Shown: one piece after another, positions 25,721 to 38,072 of the stretch | Layout of the letters: every line of letters begins with the position of its first letter | How positions within the stretch are numbered: the stretch's first letter is position 1 | Assembly (NCBI GenBank): GCA_964007475.1 | Contig: OZ023273.1 | Location: forward strand, 59,477,834 to 59,541,833 | DNA from: Hybos culiciformis | Taxonomy: Eukaryota > Arthropoda > Insecta > Diptera > Hybotidae | Direction: 5' to 3' | Length of the DNA stretch: 64,000 nucleotides | Translations under genes and position numbers: made by a program | Notes under the pieces: generated by a model | What the model saw: only the letters and a program-made list of their open reading frames with translations | The model's database searches: none | What the model was told of the DNA's origin: nothing

Positions 25721-25792
25721 TATATATTTAAAATTTTCATCTAAAAATAAACTATGTAATAAACGTATTAGGATGTTATCCCTGAATGCCAT

Positions 25793-26961
25793 GCCTCATA
25801 AAATTTAATTTTTTTGTTTTTATATTTCTCTAAGAGTTGTTTATTGATAATATAAAAGAATTTTTTTTTTTTTTGTTAAATTAAGTTAATCTAAATGTTT
25901 TACTTTATTTAATTTATAAGTTCTTTACATTTGCAAATTTTTAGAGTAATTTTTTGTGGTTAAATTATCCCCATTTTTATTTTATTTCTATTTTGTAACA
26001 ATATTAAATAATTCAAAGTAAATTACAATTTTCTATTATTTATTTTCATTCATTGCCATTTATGCAACAATAAGTCAGTGAAATTTCTATCTAAATAATA
26101 TCAATTGTATAAATTGAGAAAAACCGATAAAGAAAAATATTAAAACTTTTATTCAGATAGAAAGCATGTACATATTTGTATATAAACATGTGTAGTACAA
26201 ACATATTTATATTAATTCAAAGATAACTTTTTTCAAAAAACATTTTCTTTTCTTTTTAAAGTAAAACCACAGAAGTTCTATTCTAATTTAAATTCATTTT
26301 AAGTGCTTTCTCTATAAGATAAGACTGAAAAGTATATACTTGTTCTATTTTAACGAAATTGGTGAATGTGATGATAACGTTGGTTGTTTACGATGGTGGA
26401 ACACTTTCTAATATTGAAATATCTAATTATCGCTCTCCATTTTTGTGGATTTTACTTAAGGGTAGTACTACATTTAAATTAAAAGAACAGCAACAAATGA
26501 TAAATAAGTTTGCAATTGCAATAATTTTACATTCTGAATGTTATATTGATTTCATTTTAATATTTTTTTAATGTTTTAAATTTCTTATTCTTGGGAAATA
26601 AATATATGCATAATAATAAAAATGTGTTATGTGTTTCACTTTAAAAAACATATGTACTTGAATATAATATTACGTTTTTGAAAAGTTATATGAAAACATT
26701 AGGGATTTTCAAAAACGGGGACTACATTCAAAAAACTATATTAACATAAGAAAGTAGATTATAATAATTCCTTGTAAACTTCCCAGTGCAGAAGTGAGCA
26801 TAAATGTTGCACGGGGCACAATAACATTTTGGCGAAAGCCCGAAAAACATAGAATAGTAATAGAAGTGTTTAAAAGATATTATTTATTTTACATATTTAT
26901 TTATATACTTAAATTCCAAGTACAATGCCTCATTCTGTTTCTACCTTTCTAGGTCGATATC
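25793..26961. other. AT-rich intergenic DNA, nothing recognised
   Basis: A/T-rich spacer. The short open frame at 26359-26571 shows no family pattern. Confidence 0.6.
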
Positions 26962-27220
26962 TGTCGTCCATTTGCAAAATGGTATATGTCACATTTTTAA
27001 AATTTTTCACAAATCGAAAAAAACTTTTTATACTGTAAGTAAAGTGCTACGTAAGAATGCTATATATAGGCTCATTTTTATAACTGTTTGTCTACCAAAA
27101 AGAGAAACATTTTTAAAATAAGTTTAATGTACAAAACTATAGTTTTGGAGTACCAATCTTCGTTCTCAATATCTCAATTTTTTTTTTTTTGGACATATCC
27201 CATTCTGCAAATGGATGACA
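26962..27220. mobile_element. Small MITE with 29-bp imperfect terminal inverted repeats
   Basis: The left end TGTCGTCCATTTGCAAAATG and the right end (reverse complement TGTCATCCATTTGCAGAATG) continue into GTATATGTC and GGATATGTC. The interior is AT-rich and non-coding. I find no convincing target duplication, so the class is undecided and the ends may be off by a few bases. Confidence 0.65.
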
Positions 27221-27652
27221 AATATATTTATTTCTAATAATAATATAAAATATATTACATTAATACAAATAATTTTTATGGACACATTTTTCTTGCCTGA
27301 TGCTTTGATGAACAAATTTATCAACTGCTTCATCAAAGTAGATCATTTAAAAATTTTCTTTTTCCAGACTACAAAACTCTCTAATGGAGTCTTAGGTTCA
27401 ATTACTTTTCTACTGCGTAAAAACATCTTGTACAGTCACATTATTTGAAAAAGAGTTCTATTCCATTAAAATTTTTGCGATTCCAGACAGAAGACGTCAC
27501 TAGACTGAAATAGACTGTTCGTAAAAGTGCTCTATCTATTTTATAAATTAACATAAATATTTTAATGAATCAAAAAGATGTCTCGAAATTTAAAACAAAT
27601 ATTACTTTCACATACATTTTTCTTCAGTATTTCTAATAGAGCCTGTTTTAGC
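27221..27652. other. AT-rich spacer, nothing recognised
   Basis: The short frame at 27215-27448 overlaps the preceding MITE end and has no recognisable domain. Confidence 0.55.
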
Positions 27653-27655
27653 TTA

Positions 27656-27713
27656 ACCCCCATTTACACAGGCTGTTTTCGAAGATTAAAGTGAAAATTG
27701 TGTAAATGGGTGG
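27656..27713. mobile_element. 58-bp MITE remnant, same family as 33997-34177
   Basis: Begins ACCCCCATTTACACAGGCTG and continues TTTTCGAAGATTAAA, nearly identical to the left end of the 33997 element. It ends after only 58 bases with the inverted GTGTAAATGGGTGG. TTA flanks both sides (27653-27655, 27714-27716). It is an internally deleted copy. Confidence 0.72.
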
Positions 27714-27716
27714 TTA

Positions 27717-30700
27717 GACCTCCCATACCGTGGAAGCGGAAACAAAGTGTGTTCAATGAAATTTAATTTTTTTGTGTATTATTAGTAAATATTTTGAAAA
27801 TCTGTATTAAGATGTATTCTCCAGTAGTGACATATTTTCTCTTTCTCTGCGTAGACCATTTTGAAAATAGCCAAAAGTATTTAGTAAGTAGTGTATTAAT
27901 GTGAATTCAAACATAAAAAAAAATCATTCCATAAAAAAAAAGTAATCTCAAAAGCTTTTTAACTTTTGTTATCATGCTATATTATGAATTTAAATGATTA
28001 TTATATCTGTGTAGTAAAGGAATCTTTTATTTCCAGAACTTAAAAGCTGAATTTTTGATGACATAATTCACAATCCCCTCAGTTTTATTAAATCCTACTC
28101 TAATCCTTAATAATTAACGAGGCGTAATTAACTTTTCCTTTTTTAAATGTATACAGTTTTTTTTTTCTTCTAAATATTCCCAAAACAATTATTGTCCTTT
28201 TTCAATTATAATAATTTTCACACTTTTAGGAAGTAATTCCTTAAAGCATAATGGTAATTCAAATTGCTCTTTAAATTAACAATTTTATTATAACATAGAT
28301 TTTTCCAGCAGTTACCTTTTTATAAATGACACTTTGTTTAAACCTATTTACTTGTAATCGTTTTAATTGCTTGACTATTGGAATGAGAATATAAATGGAA
28401 AGTTTTGACTGAAGAATTTCCAAAAACGATGGACGTTATATTGTACCACGAAATATTAAGTTTTATAATTTTATCCATATAATAACAAATTTAGAGTATA
28501 TATATATACAAACATGACAATCTAACTTTGATTTGGCAACCACGAATACATTTTATTTGAATATTTTTCAATCATATTTCAATTATATTTCAATAAAAAT
28601 ATCATGTGAAAGTTTTAAATACAGATATTTGTTCGCTGTCTTGTTAAGTAGTGGTGTAAGATGTTAGTTTTAATTCAAAACTCTTCCAGATGTTAACTAA
28701 TTCCCAAATCAATTTTTTGTAAATTATGTTTTTTATATATTCATCATTATTTGAGCTTAGTTTTGAAGAATTGCTTGAAATCAACAAAGTTGTCATATTT
28801 TTTAGAAGATTCACAAAACCAATTCGGTAGTAAAGTCTCTACCGCGTTTTTATTATGTGAGAGTTGCTTAGAACATATTTAATACAAAAAGAAACATTGA
28901 ATTGCAAATCAAGAGTTAACTTCAATTCATCAAAGGATAAATGACGACCATTATTCTTCTATACCAGTTCAGACAAATGCCGTTTTTATTATTCAACTTA
29001 TTTCAAATTTCAAACCGGTGGGTTTAGCGTTTGGATGCTACTAAAATTTTGTTATTTCTTAGCTTAAAAAGATTAAATTGTTCTTGGAAATCCGAAGATC
29101 TCTACAGGATGATCATCAAGTTTATTGTTATCAATTGTTATCAAGTTTATCAAGTGGTTAATAATAAGTACGGACTTGGAAGATGAACTTTCACCTAAAA
29201 AATACTTTAAAAATTTGAAATTATAGCTGCCAGCCAGCAAGACCAAAATGGGAAAAAAGCAAAAACAAACGACATTACATGGATTCCGCTTTTCAATGAA
29301 AAATGATTTTCGTGTGAATTGGTGTCCTATTATAAGAACTCTCTGTTGAATTTATATTAACAGTATACAATATACATATACGTATACTGTTATTGTTATT
29401 ATTAGCAGCAAATAACCAAATGGGATAAACATTTGTATTTTTATTAACTTATACTCCGAATAGTCGATACCGAGGCAATTTTCTACACCTGGATTGTGCT
29501 ATGGTAATGTAAACTACTATTTAAATAACTAATTATTTAAAGTAAACTGTCAATGTATCTATCTACTTGCAAATGTAAAACATGAAATTACTTAAAATTA
29601 TATATATAGTTAAATTATATTTTAAGTTTCTCACAATACGCGCTTTCTATAAACATACAATCACTTAAATAATATTCTTTTTATTCTAATTCCTTAGAGC
29701 ATAATGAAAATAAATTTCAAGAAGTTCGACTATATAAGTTAATTGTTTAAAAACTTGAAATATTTGAATGAAAATAACTTTCGACATTTTTTGTAGGAAT
29801 ATTCTTAATTAATCTTATTTCTCTTCAACTTTATTATTTGAAAAATGAAATAAAAAAGAAAAAAAAAATTCTTTTGGGATTAAACGAGGGTTTGAAATTT
29901 CCATAAGCATAAAATATTTTTGGAAATCCGAATTATCTTATAATGGACACGTGGATGCCAATGTAGGATATGAAATGAATTACATATGTACGTATTTTGT
30001 GTAAATATATATATTACGTATATACATAAAATACGTATTTTGTGGGTTTAACGATTCTCTAGAGTGGTTAAAGTTGTTAAATGATGTTGAAGGATTTTTG
30101 TTTTCAAAATAAGAAAAAAATTAATCAATTTTCATTTACGTGTACACATTTATAGTCACATATATATATTGTACATTTACGTAATACATTATACACAGTA
30201 TATATGATTTTTTTTTTTTAATTATGAATTTTCCAGTGCGAATTCAGAAAATCTAAATATTTTCTTATTAAAAAGTCTATTAGAGATCTTCGAGTTAATC
30301 TAAAAATTAATTTCTTTAGGAGATTATAGTTTATCTTACAGTTAAAGTTTTATTATAAATTTTTGTATTTGAAGATCAAAATCATGGATTGTGCAGCGTA
30401 ATTCTCACTGTAAATTTCAACAAAACGACGCTGAAACTAATTATTTGAAAAAGTTTCAGTGATCTGGTAGGTAGAAAAGGTTCGTTGATATTTTTATTGA
30501 GAAGGAATTAATGTTTCAAACCAAAATATTGAACTTCTTTAAATAAATCCGCATCATTTTTTCATGGAAGAAAAGTGGAATTCTCTTTAATACAAACAAG
30601 ATATTTATGGAAGCTTTTGTAATCAATATTATAACGAAGTTTATTTTTAAATCAATATCTTTAAGGTTCTTGATTAAGGTAGTTAAGTAATAGTTGATTA

Positions 30701-31669
30701 GTAGATATATTATATACCATAATTTGTATTTTCAAACCTTTTAAGTAATTCAATTTGTTTATTTGTTCGTATTATATACTATAAAGTATAGAGCCTTTGT
30801 ATAATTTTTGTCGTGATTTCTAACAATCACGCATAAACGTACAATATTTCTCTTTTTTTCTTTTCATTTCTAAGCTTTCAGATTTTTTTATGTAATCCGA
30901 ATATTTATAATGAAGACAATTAAGTATATTTACGAAATATTAGTATTAACAAGTCAAATTCTTTTTTAAAAATTAATAGTATCTAAGATCGAAATTAACT
31001 GAAAACATGCAATATAAATTTCAATAAATGAAATAAATAAAAATACGAAATTTAATCATAATGGTTATTCCATATTATTATTCTTATTGTAAACCTCAGC
31101 AATAAAAATCTAAAAAATATGCTTTTTATTGAGTTCAAACAATTTTTTGCCCCTTCATATTTATGAAAAAAGGATATAAGTAAAAAATTACAACGAAGAG
31201 AATATTAAAAATCGTGGCAAAAAATTTTATGTGCGGGATTGAGCTAACTTAGAGAATATTATTCACGGAAATAAATGTTTTGAACTTTCGTAACGAATTA
31301 TATAAATTAATTAGTTATATGAAGTTGGTACTTGGTAGTTTTGTTAATAAAGATTATATTTTAAAGAATCATAATTTAATTAAAAAAATTATAATGCATG
31401 AAAATTTATTTTTCCGATCATCAACAGTGCCGTCTTTAACAAAGTAGAATAGCGATAAAACATGAAAGACTGACTGAAATTTGTGTATTTCGTAAAAAAA
31501 GGTTTAAAGAAGATGGTCTTACAGATTTTTACATGTTTTTGGGCGATAAAATTAATTATATTAAAATATACATATAAAATATTTTAATGGGGATGTCGTC
31601 GGTATGTTGAATTTAGTAGTATAGAATTTAGATCGCTAAATGGAATATTATATGCGTCAATACACTTGC
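27717..31669. other. AT-rich intergenic DNA, nothing recognised
   Basis: Spacer with TATA-type runs. A small perfect stem (ACAGTATAC with GTATACTGT) occurs near 29359-29390 and another (TACGTATTTTGTG with CATAAAATACGTA) near 29989-30042. Neither has other support. Confidence 0.55.
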
Positions 31670-31775
31670 AATCATTTAGATGCATCAGTGTGAATAATGA
31701 AATCATTTAGATGCATCTGCGTGAATAATCAAATCATTTAGATGCATCAGCTTAAATAATGAAATCATTTAGATG
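31670..31775. repeat. Tandem repeat, about 3.4 copies of a 31-bp unit
   Basis: The unit starts AATCATTTAGATGCATCAG and continues YKTRAATAATGA. Copies begin at 31670, 31701, 31732 and 31763, the last one partial. Copies differ at a few positions, so the array is not brand new. Confidence 0.85.
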
Positions 31776-31908
31776 TTCTCACAATATTTCAATACAGACA
31801 AATACCAACAAAAAATGAAAAAAATAAATGTGTAGATATACCACCTTTTTTTTTTTCATTGTATAGACTGCAACTACCTTACACATTCACATTAAAACAG
31901 TATATTGG

Positions 31909-32073
31909 ATATGTTAACAAAATTTGTTATACAACTCGTTCTGTATTTACACAAAAACACATAGACACTTGTCAATTTATATCACGCGACCTTCGGTCTC
32001 GTGTAAGTGACTCGTGTCAATGTGTTTTTGTGTATACAGAACTCGTAATTAATAACAAATTTAGTTAACATAT
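31909..32073. repeat. Imperfect long hairpin, about 60-80-base arms
   Basis: The left arm begins ATATGTTAACAAAATTTGTT, and the right arm ends in its inverse AACAAATTTAGTTAACATAT. Inward, TTCTGTATTTACACAAAAACAC pairs with the copy at 32018-32042, and the centre CACGCGACCTTCGGTCTCGTG forms a tight stem with a very short loop. It may be a MITE, or a hairpin RNA gene if transcribed. Confidence 0.68.
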
Positions 32074-33993
32074 ACAATAATCTACTATTAATAACTGTAT
32101 TCCAATCTAGTGCTCTTTTACGTCGTCTGATAATAAAAAATGCATAATAGTATATAATAATTTTTATAATCTTAAAGTATAACAGCACAATATTTTCTCC
32201 ATAATTAAGAGGTGTGTTACTTTTACTTTTGGAATTGAAAGCCTTTTTTTTTAAATTGAGAGGCTAAAAATTCAAAATGATTTTATGAACGTTTTTGGCT
32301 TTGAAATACATTTTTTCCACATTTTATTACTTTGTTACATATTCTGATATTATGGTTATAAGAAAATTATTAATATGATAATGTAGCATATATAGGCATG
32401 TCGTAAATTTTACTATAGCACAAATGTGTAACGTTTTTGTAATATCTGAAAAAAAAAAAAAATCTGAAAATTTTTCGGTTGATCAAAATTTCTGCTTTTA
32501 TATATACATACAAAGATTTTTATATTAATATGAAAAAAAAAGGTATATATGAGTTTACTTAAATATCAATATTTTGTGTTTTATCTTTAATATATGGATA
32601 CTGCTTTTCTCACTAGCTTTTTTATTATTCTTTTTATTTTCTATATAGTACATATTTGTATCAGGTCTCTTTGTATATATATTTCACAAGCAAACTATAA
32701 CTAATGGTGGAAAATAATTTTTAAGTATGCTGAAGATACAATTTCTTATCACTAAATTGATCTCCTAATTTTTCTCAATATTTTTTTCAATTTGTTCCGT
32801 CAAAACAACTTCCAAAAGTTGATATTTTCATAATTTCAATAATTTTTTTTTATGATTTTAAGCCTTACTTTCTCATATTATTATTACTTTTTGCACACTT
32901 ATATAAACATTGTAATTGATTGAAATATTTGTTTTTAGGAGTACCTACTAGCTCTCCAACACTTATTGCTTGTAATGGTTAGCCATTTCTAGTAAAAATA
33001 CACTACAAATTTTATTCGAGCTATTTATTTCACAAGCCGTAGATTGTTGTTCTGATTTACAGATAATTAGATTAGCCTTAATTATGATACAATATCTATA
33101 TATAATTGAAGTTTAAGTATTAGAGTAAGTTCAAAATAGAAATTAATTATAAAATTACAATTAATGATGAGCCATAATTATTTTAATTCTTGTTCCTGCG
33201 TTATGTCATGAATTTTAAAAATACAATATCACAAAATTTTCATTATCTTTAGCGTATTTTGAAACCCTTTTTTCTTTTATTCAAATAGGTACCTTGTATA
33301 TTATATATTTTTAAGAATTTCAATTTTACTTGTCATGTAAATGAAAAAAAAGGGTGAACTTCATGAATTTTCCATTTTTATGAAATTTTAAGAATTTTGA
33401 TGTTATATACATTTTTTGAATATTCTTGGGAATAACCGCAATACAGGATTTAAAAGCTTTTTATAGCTTATTGAAATAAATTGAAAGTGGAATATAAAAT
33501 GATATGTTATCATGATAGATAAATATATTAGTTAATCTTTTCTATACCCAAAATTGATAGATTGATAGTCTTTTTCATTCATAAAAAATTCAAACCTAAA
33601 ATTTATTTAAAAATTTTAAATTTATTATTAATGGATTTATTTTCGTTATATAGTTAGTTAAACTGATAATGATAAAGGAAAATTATATTTATTAAAAAGA
33701 TTAAAATATATATAACTTTGTTTGTACATATTATAAAAACATACATACATAATCGTAATATAATTTCTAATATATTAGGTTTATGTAAATTATTTTAATA
33801 ATAATCAATTCCTGATTTTTTTTGCTATAGGTTTTTTTTAATTCTTTTTCGAAATGTATTTCTTTAATAATTTCACTTATATCACGTTTCTATTGGGGGA
33901 TACACCTGCGATTTTAAGAATTTTACATAGAATTTTTGTTTAATTTCAATCTTTTCTCATACGAAAAATTTGAAAATCCGAATAAAATTTCAG
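32074..33993. other. AT-rich intergenic DNA, nothing recognised
   Basis: A/T-rich spacer without supported features. Confidence 0.6.
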
Positions 33994-33996
33994 TAA

Positions 33997-34177
33997 CCCC
34001 TCATTTACACAGGCTGTTTTCGAAGATTAAAATGAAGATTTTTTTGAATGTGTGTGTAAAAGTTGTATAAAATTTTTTCTTTTTATACACAATGACAAAA
34101 TTTTATAAAACTTTTACACACACATTCAAAAAAAATTTTGAATTTAATCTTCGAAAACAGCCTATGTAAATGGGGGC
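33997..34177. mobile_element. 181-bp MITE with TAA duplication
   Basis: Inverted ends read CCCCTCATTTACACAGGCTG and GCCCCCATTTACATAGGCTG, continuing into TTTTCGAAGATTAAA on both sides. A second inner inverted pair (GAATGTGTGTGTAAAAGTT and its complement) gives an almost complete hairpin. TAA flanks both ends (33994-33996, 34178-34180), as in PIF/Harbinger-derived MITEs. Confidence 0.82.
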
Positions 34178-34180
34178 TAA

Positions 34181-36441
34181 TGAATTAAGCTCATTTATTG
34201 AATTTTATCAAAAATTAAATGTTTTCAATTTGACATTCGCAACATTTAAATAAAAAATTAATAAATCGTAGTGGAAATTCTTTATATACTTCAATCTTCC
34301 AAATTCCCAAAATCTTTGTTCAAAAATTATTGATTCATAAAATTACCTAAACCCATATTTCTTTAAAAATTATTTTCGATGTTTTAAAATTTCAAAACGC
34401 AATTAAATGAAAAATAATTTTATGGAAAACGCGATGCTATTGATACGTACAAAAACTTACAGATCGTGATGATATTTTGGATTCAAATATTTTATCTAAA
34501 ATGCGGAGGTAATCTTTATTTGAAGTGATAATAATTATTGGGTGACGAGTTAAAGAATCGAAAGTTTGGCTCAGATGATATTGCAAAAGGCAATCTAATA
34601 TTCAAATTTTTCGCTTTCTGAATTGATTTTGTAAAAAATGAGTTTTAATTCAGATTTCTTAAGCTTTTATATTCAGTATTGGAGGATCATTATAAATGAT
34701 ATTCAACTTATAGACAAAGCACAAAATCGTCATTAAAATCATAATTTAAAAAAGAACTTATATAATCATCTTTAAAAAAATCTGTTTAGTTTTTTATAAT
34801 CATAATGCATGAGTTTGTTGTTTATAATCGTTTGGCATGTGCAGTAATTATACATTATTTATGCATTTAGTAACGAGTTTTATGTCATCATTAAGTTATT
34901 ATATAAAATCGTATAAAATTTATATGTTTATAAAAACGATTTTTTTTTTCAAATTATCATCTTTATTTTATCGGTTATAATTTATAATAATTGTTATTTT
35001 CAATAAGTATTTGTATGTACCTTCAAATAGGTATATTTAAATAATTGACGTTTTTAAAAATTTATAGGACCTTGAATTAAATAATAATAACATAGATATT
35101 GTCATAACACTCACTGTTATTATTATAATGGCAATTATTATATCATTTTGCTACATATAATTATTATTTATAATTAATAAATGATTATTTTATATATATA
35201 GATAAAACGAATTGACCTTCAATTTTTATCCTCTGAAAAGTTTATTATTTTAAATATCCCCATAACAACAAACTCTATACAGATCAATAAACAATTTAAC
35301 TTAATTATCCATAAAATATTTAACTAAACAAAAATAATAATAATAATAATATTTTCTGTTTTATTTTTTTTTAGTTATTATTATTAAAATTATTGTACAT
35401 AAAAAATTATCTACATTAAATATTCGTTACATAAAACTTAATCAATTATTTCTGATTTACTTATAATATGTTTTTAATGTTTTTTTCTTTTTTGTTTTTA
35501 TTGTTTATTTTTTTTTTTTTATTTTTTTAACTAAAAGCGTATTTTTATATTTATATTTATTTGTTTTTTTTTTTTATTCACTAATACAGAAAGGAACTAG
35601 TTTTTTTTTTTTTTTTTAAATGCCTATTAAAAAAAATCAATTATCTTAAAATATATAATATGTTATATGTAGATACTGTATATTGTTTTATTGTTATATA
35701 TTTACATGTATATATATTTTAAGTATCTTTTAGTTTTATTATTGATGTGTGGTAACTCCTCCTCCAAAGAATAACAATTTTTAGAACACACAACAGAGCG
35801 CATGATTTAAAATAAGTTCTCTAAGTTGAGAAAAAAAATAAATGAAATTAATATATATTTTTTTTTCTTCATATTTTTCTTTTTTGTTTATGATGAACTT
35901 TTAATAAGTTTCATTTCAATTGTTTCATTTTTAAATTAATTTAAATGGAACAGAAAATGTGAAAAAAAATTTTTTTTTTTCTCACTTACAAAATAGCATT
36001 TATTTATTTATTACTAGGTATTTAAAAATGTGATTGAAATATATTTTAATATTTTTATACATGCATAATTTTATTTTCGAACATGGAAGCTCTTTTCTTA
36101 ATATATAATCATAATGTATTCAAAAATGTATATAATAAAATATATGCGCAATACGTATGTTGTTATCATTTCTAAAGTTATTTTTTAAAAAACAATGTCA
36201 TTTACATATTATTTTATTTTGTATCTAAAGTGTGAACTTAAATATAATTAATTTAGAATTCAATTCTGACACAAAATTTTCCTCAATGAATAATATATAT
36301 TGTTTTTAAGAGTATCTTGCTTCTAAATAATGAGTTCAGTACTTGATCAGAGATATAATATTTTTAAGAAGGTCCTATATAATTTCATCATTAAAAGTTT
36401 ATATTATAGTGAAATATCATTAATTCTAGTTTTCCAAATTT
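34181..36441. other. AT-rich DNA with strong poly-T tracts
   Basis: Nothing coding is recognised. From about 35480 to 35620 and from 35840 to 35980 the plus strand is dominated by T runs, a low-complexity region. Confidence 0.6.
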
Positions 36442-36770
36442 AGGGTTTACAGACTACCGACAACGTCACGTCAACGTTGAAGGTCATTGTCACAGGATTT
36501 CAGTTAAATCAAATATCGTTTATTGAAATTTAAATAACCGTCAATCGTCACCGAACCGTCAAAATTACTTCTCAACGATATTTTTTTTTTATGTCTTTCT
36601 GCGTTTTTTAACCACAAACAAAAATCAACGCAAAAACTAGAAAACAACACTTATATAAAAAACGGTGACGTGACTTATAGGCACGAATTTGATGGTGATG
36701 GTTTCGTAAACGACCGGCGATGAAATTGTAACGGAACTGTGACATGACTGTTGTGTGTGAATAGATCTTT
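36442..36770. mobile_element. Probable degenerate MITE rich in GTCACGTCA-type motifs
   Basis: This island is clearly less AT-rich than its surroundings. The left end (CGACAACGTCACGTCAACGTT) and the inverted right end (ACAACAGTCATGTCACAGTT) are alignable. Inner motifs CGTCACCGAACCGTC and AACGGTGACGTGAC are also inverted relatives. No clean duplication is visible, so the class is open and the borders are approximate. Confidence 0.45.
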
Positions 36771-37251
36771 AAATTTGAAACAATTTTTCATCTGTTTTTC
36801 GTTTTAAAAATTATGTTTGTTTCAAATTTTGATATTATTTTGTTTTAAGGTTGGGCCACGGTTAACTTAGTGGATTTTTTCAATAATATAAATTGCATGT
36901 GTATAAAATTAATTCAGGCAAAGAGAAAGGTTAAAAGAAGTTTTCTGTTGATCTTTTTCTATATATTATTTCGAAAATTCAATAAAAAGAGAAAAAAAGC
37001 TGTTATTAAATGAAAAATTAACTTGTAAAAATAGCGTATATATAATAAAAATAGGTATTATTTTAAATTTTCTGATATTATGTTCGAATATGTCGAATGA
37101 AAATTATACTGTTGTAACTGCAAAATTCAAAAAAATTAGTTAAGAGTTTAATTTTTTATTTTTTAACTAACATTTTTCTACCTATCGTATCACCGTTTTA
37201 AATCTATATTGTTTCTGATATACTCAGTATCAATTATGTAGTAAATTAATG

Positions 37252-37685
37252 TATACGAATAGACTTAAAAGTTTGGGGTATGATTTGGAAAATGAAATTG
37301 TGCCAACAACTTTCTAAGTAAATCCCGTAAATAATCTTTCTATAGATTTTTGTCTAACATCACAAAAACAGTGACTTTTTTGGCTTCCTTTCCTCAAGAA
37401 TTCATACAGTTCTATATTTAATTAAATTACATATCGAATTTTGTCGCGAGTAAAGTTTGTTATCTTGGTTATGATAACAAACTTTACTCGCGACAAAATT
37501 CGATATGTAATTTAATTAAATATAGAACTGTATGAATTCTTGAGGAAAGGAAGCCAAAAAAGTCACTGTTTTTGTGATGTTAGACAAAAATCTATAGAAA
37601 GATTATTTACGGGATTTACTTAGAAAGTTGTTGGCACAATTTCATTTTCCAAATCATACCCCAAACTTTTAAGTCTATTCGTATA
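37252..37685. repeat. Perfect 434-bp palindrome (213-bp arms, 8-bp loop)
   Basis: Arms 37252-37464 and 37473-37685 read as exact reverse complements throughout, around the spacer TTGGTTAT. The inner tips are TTTGTTATC and GATAACAAA. Such a long perfect dyad is either a very recent inverted duplication or foldback element, or an assembly or read artefact. There is no coding frame of note in it. Confidence 0.92.
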
Positions 37686-37814
37686 GATAACTTTATTATA
37701 AACATAATTAGAAATCATTACCTAAGAAGTTCCTCAATAGTCTCAAATCCTTATATATGCCAATACTTTTATTTCAATTTTGAATACATCAAAACCAGTT
37801 TAGAACTAGGTTTC

Positions 37815-38072
37815 GTGCACCCTGAATTCTTCGTGTTCCTAGATAGTTTAGGATGTATTCAAAATATAGACAAAGTACCAATACTTTACCATTATAAGAG
37901 AAGAATCTCAGATAAAAGTGTCAACTTAAACAATTTACTTAACATAAATTGGAGTCAACTAGTTTACAATACATATATTCCCACACGGGACAAAAAAATT
38001 AATCTAAACCAATTCTGGTGGTTAAATTCTAGGAACCAAGAACGAGTTGAGTCACAGTTTATTTCGAACTAG
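37815..38072 (+). other. Open frame of 85 codons, possible LINE-derived fragment
   Basis: The translation contains NLNNLLNINWSQLVYNTYIP and NLNQFWWLNSRNQER. The INW... pattern faintly resembles the region between endonuclease and reverse transcriptase in jockey-like LINE proteins. The similarity is weak and from memory. There is no neighbouring exon or second domain, so I do not call a gene. Confidence 0.22.
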
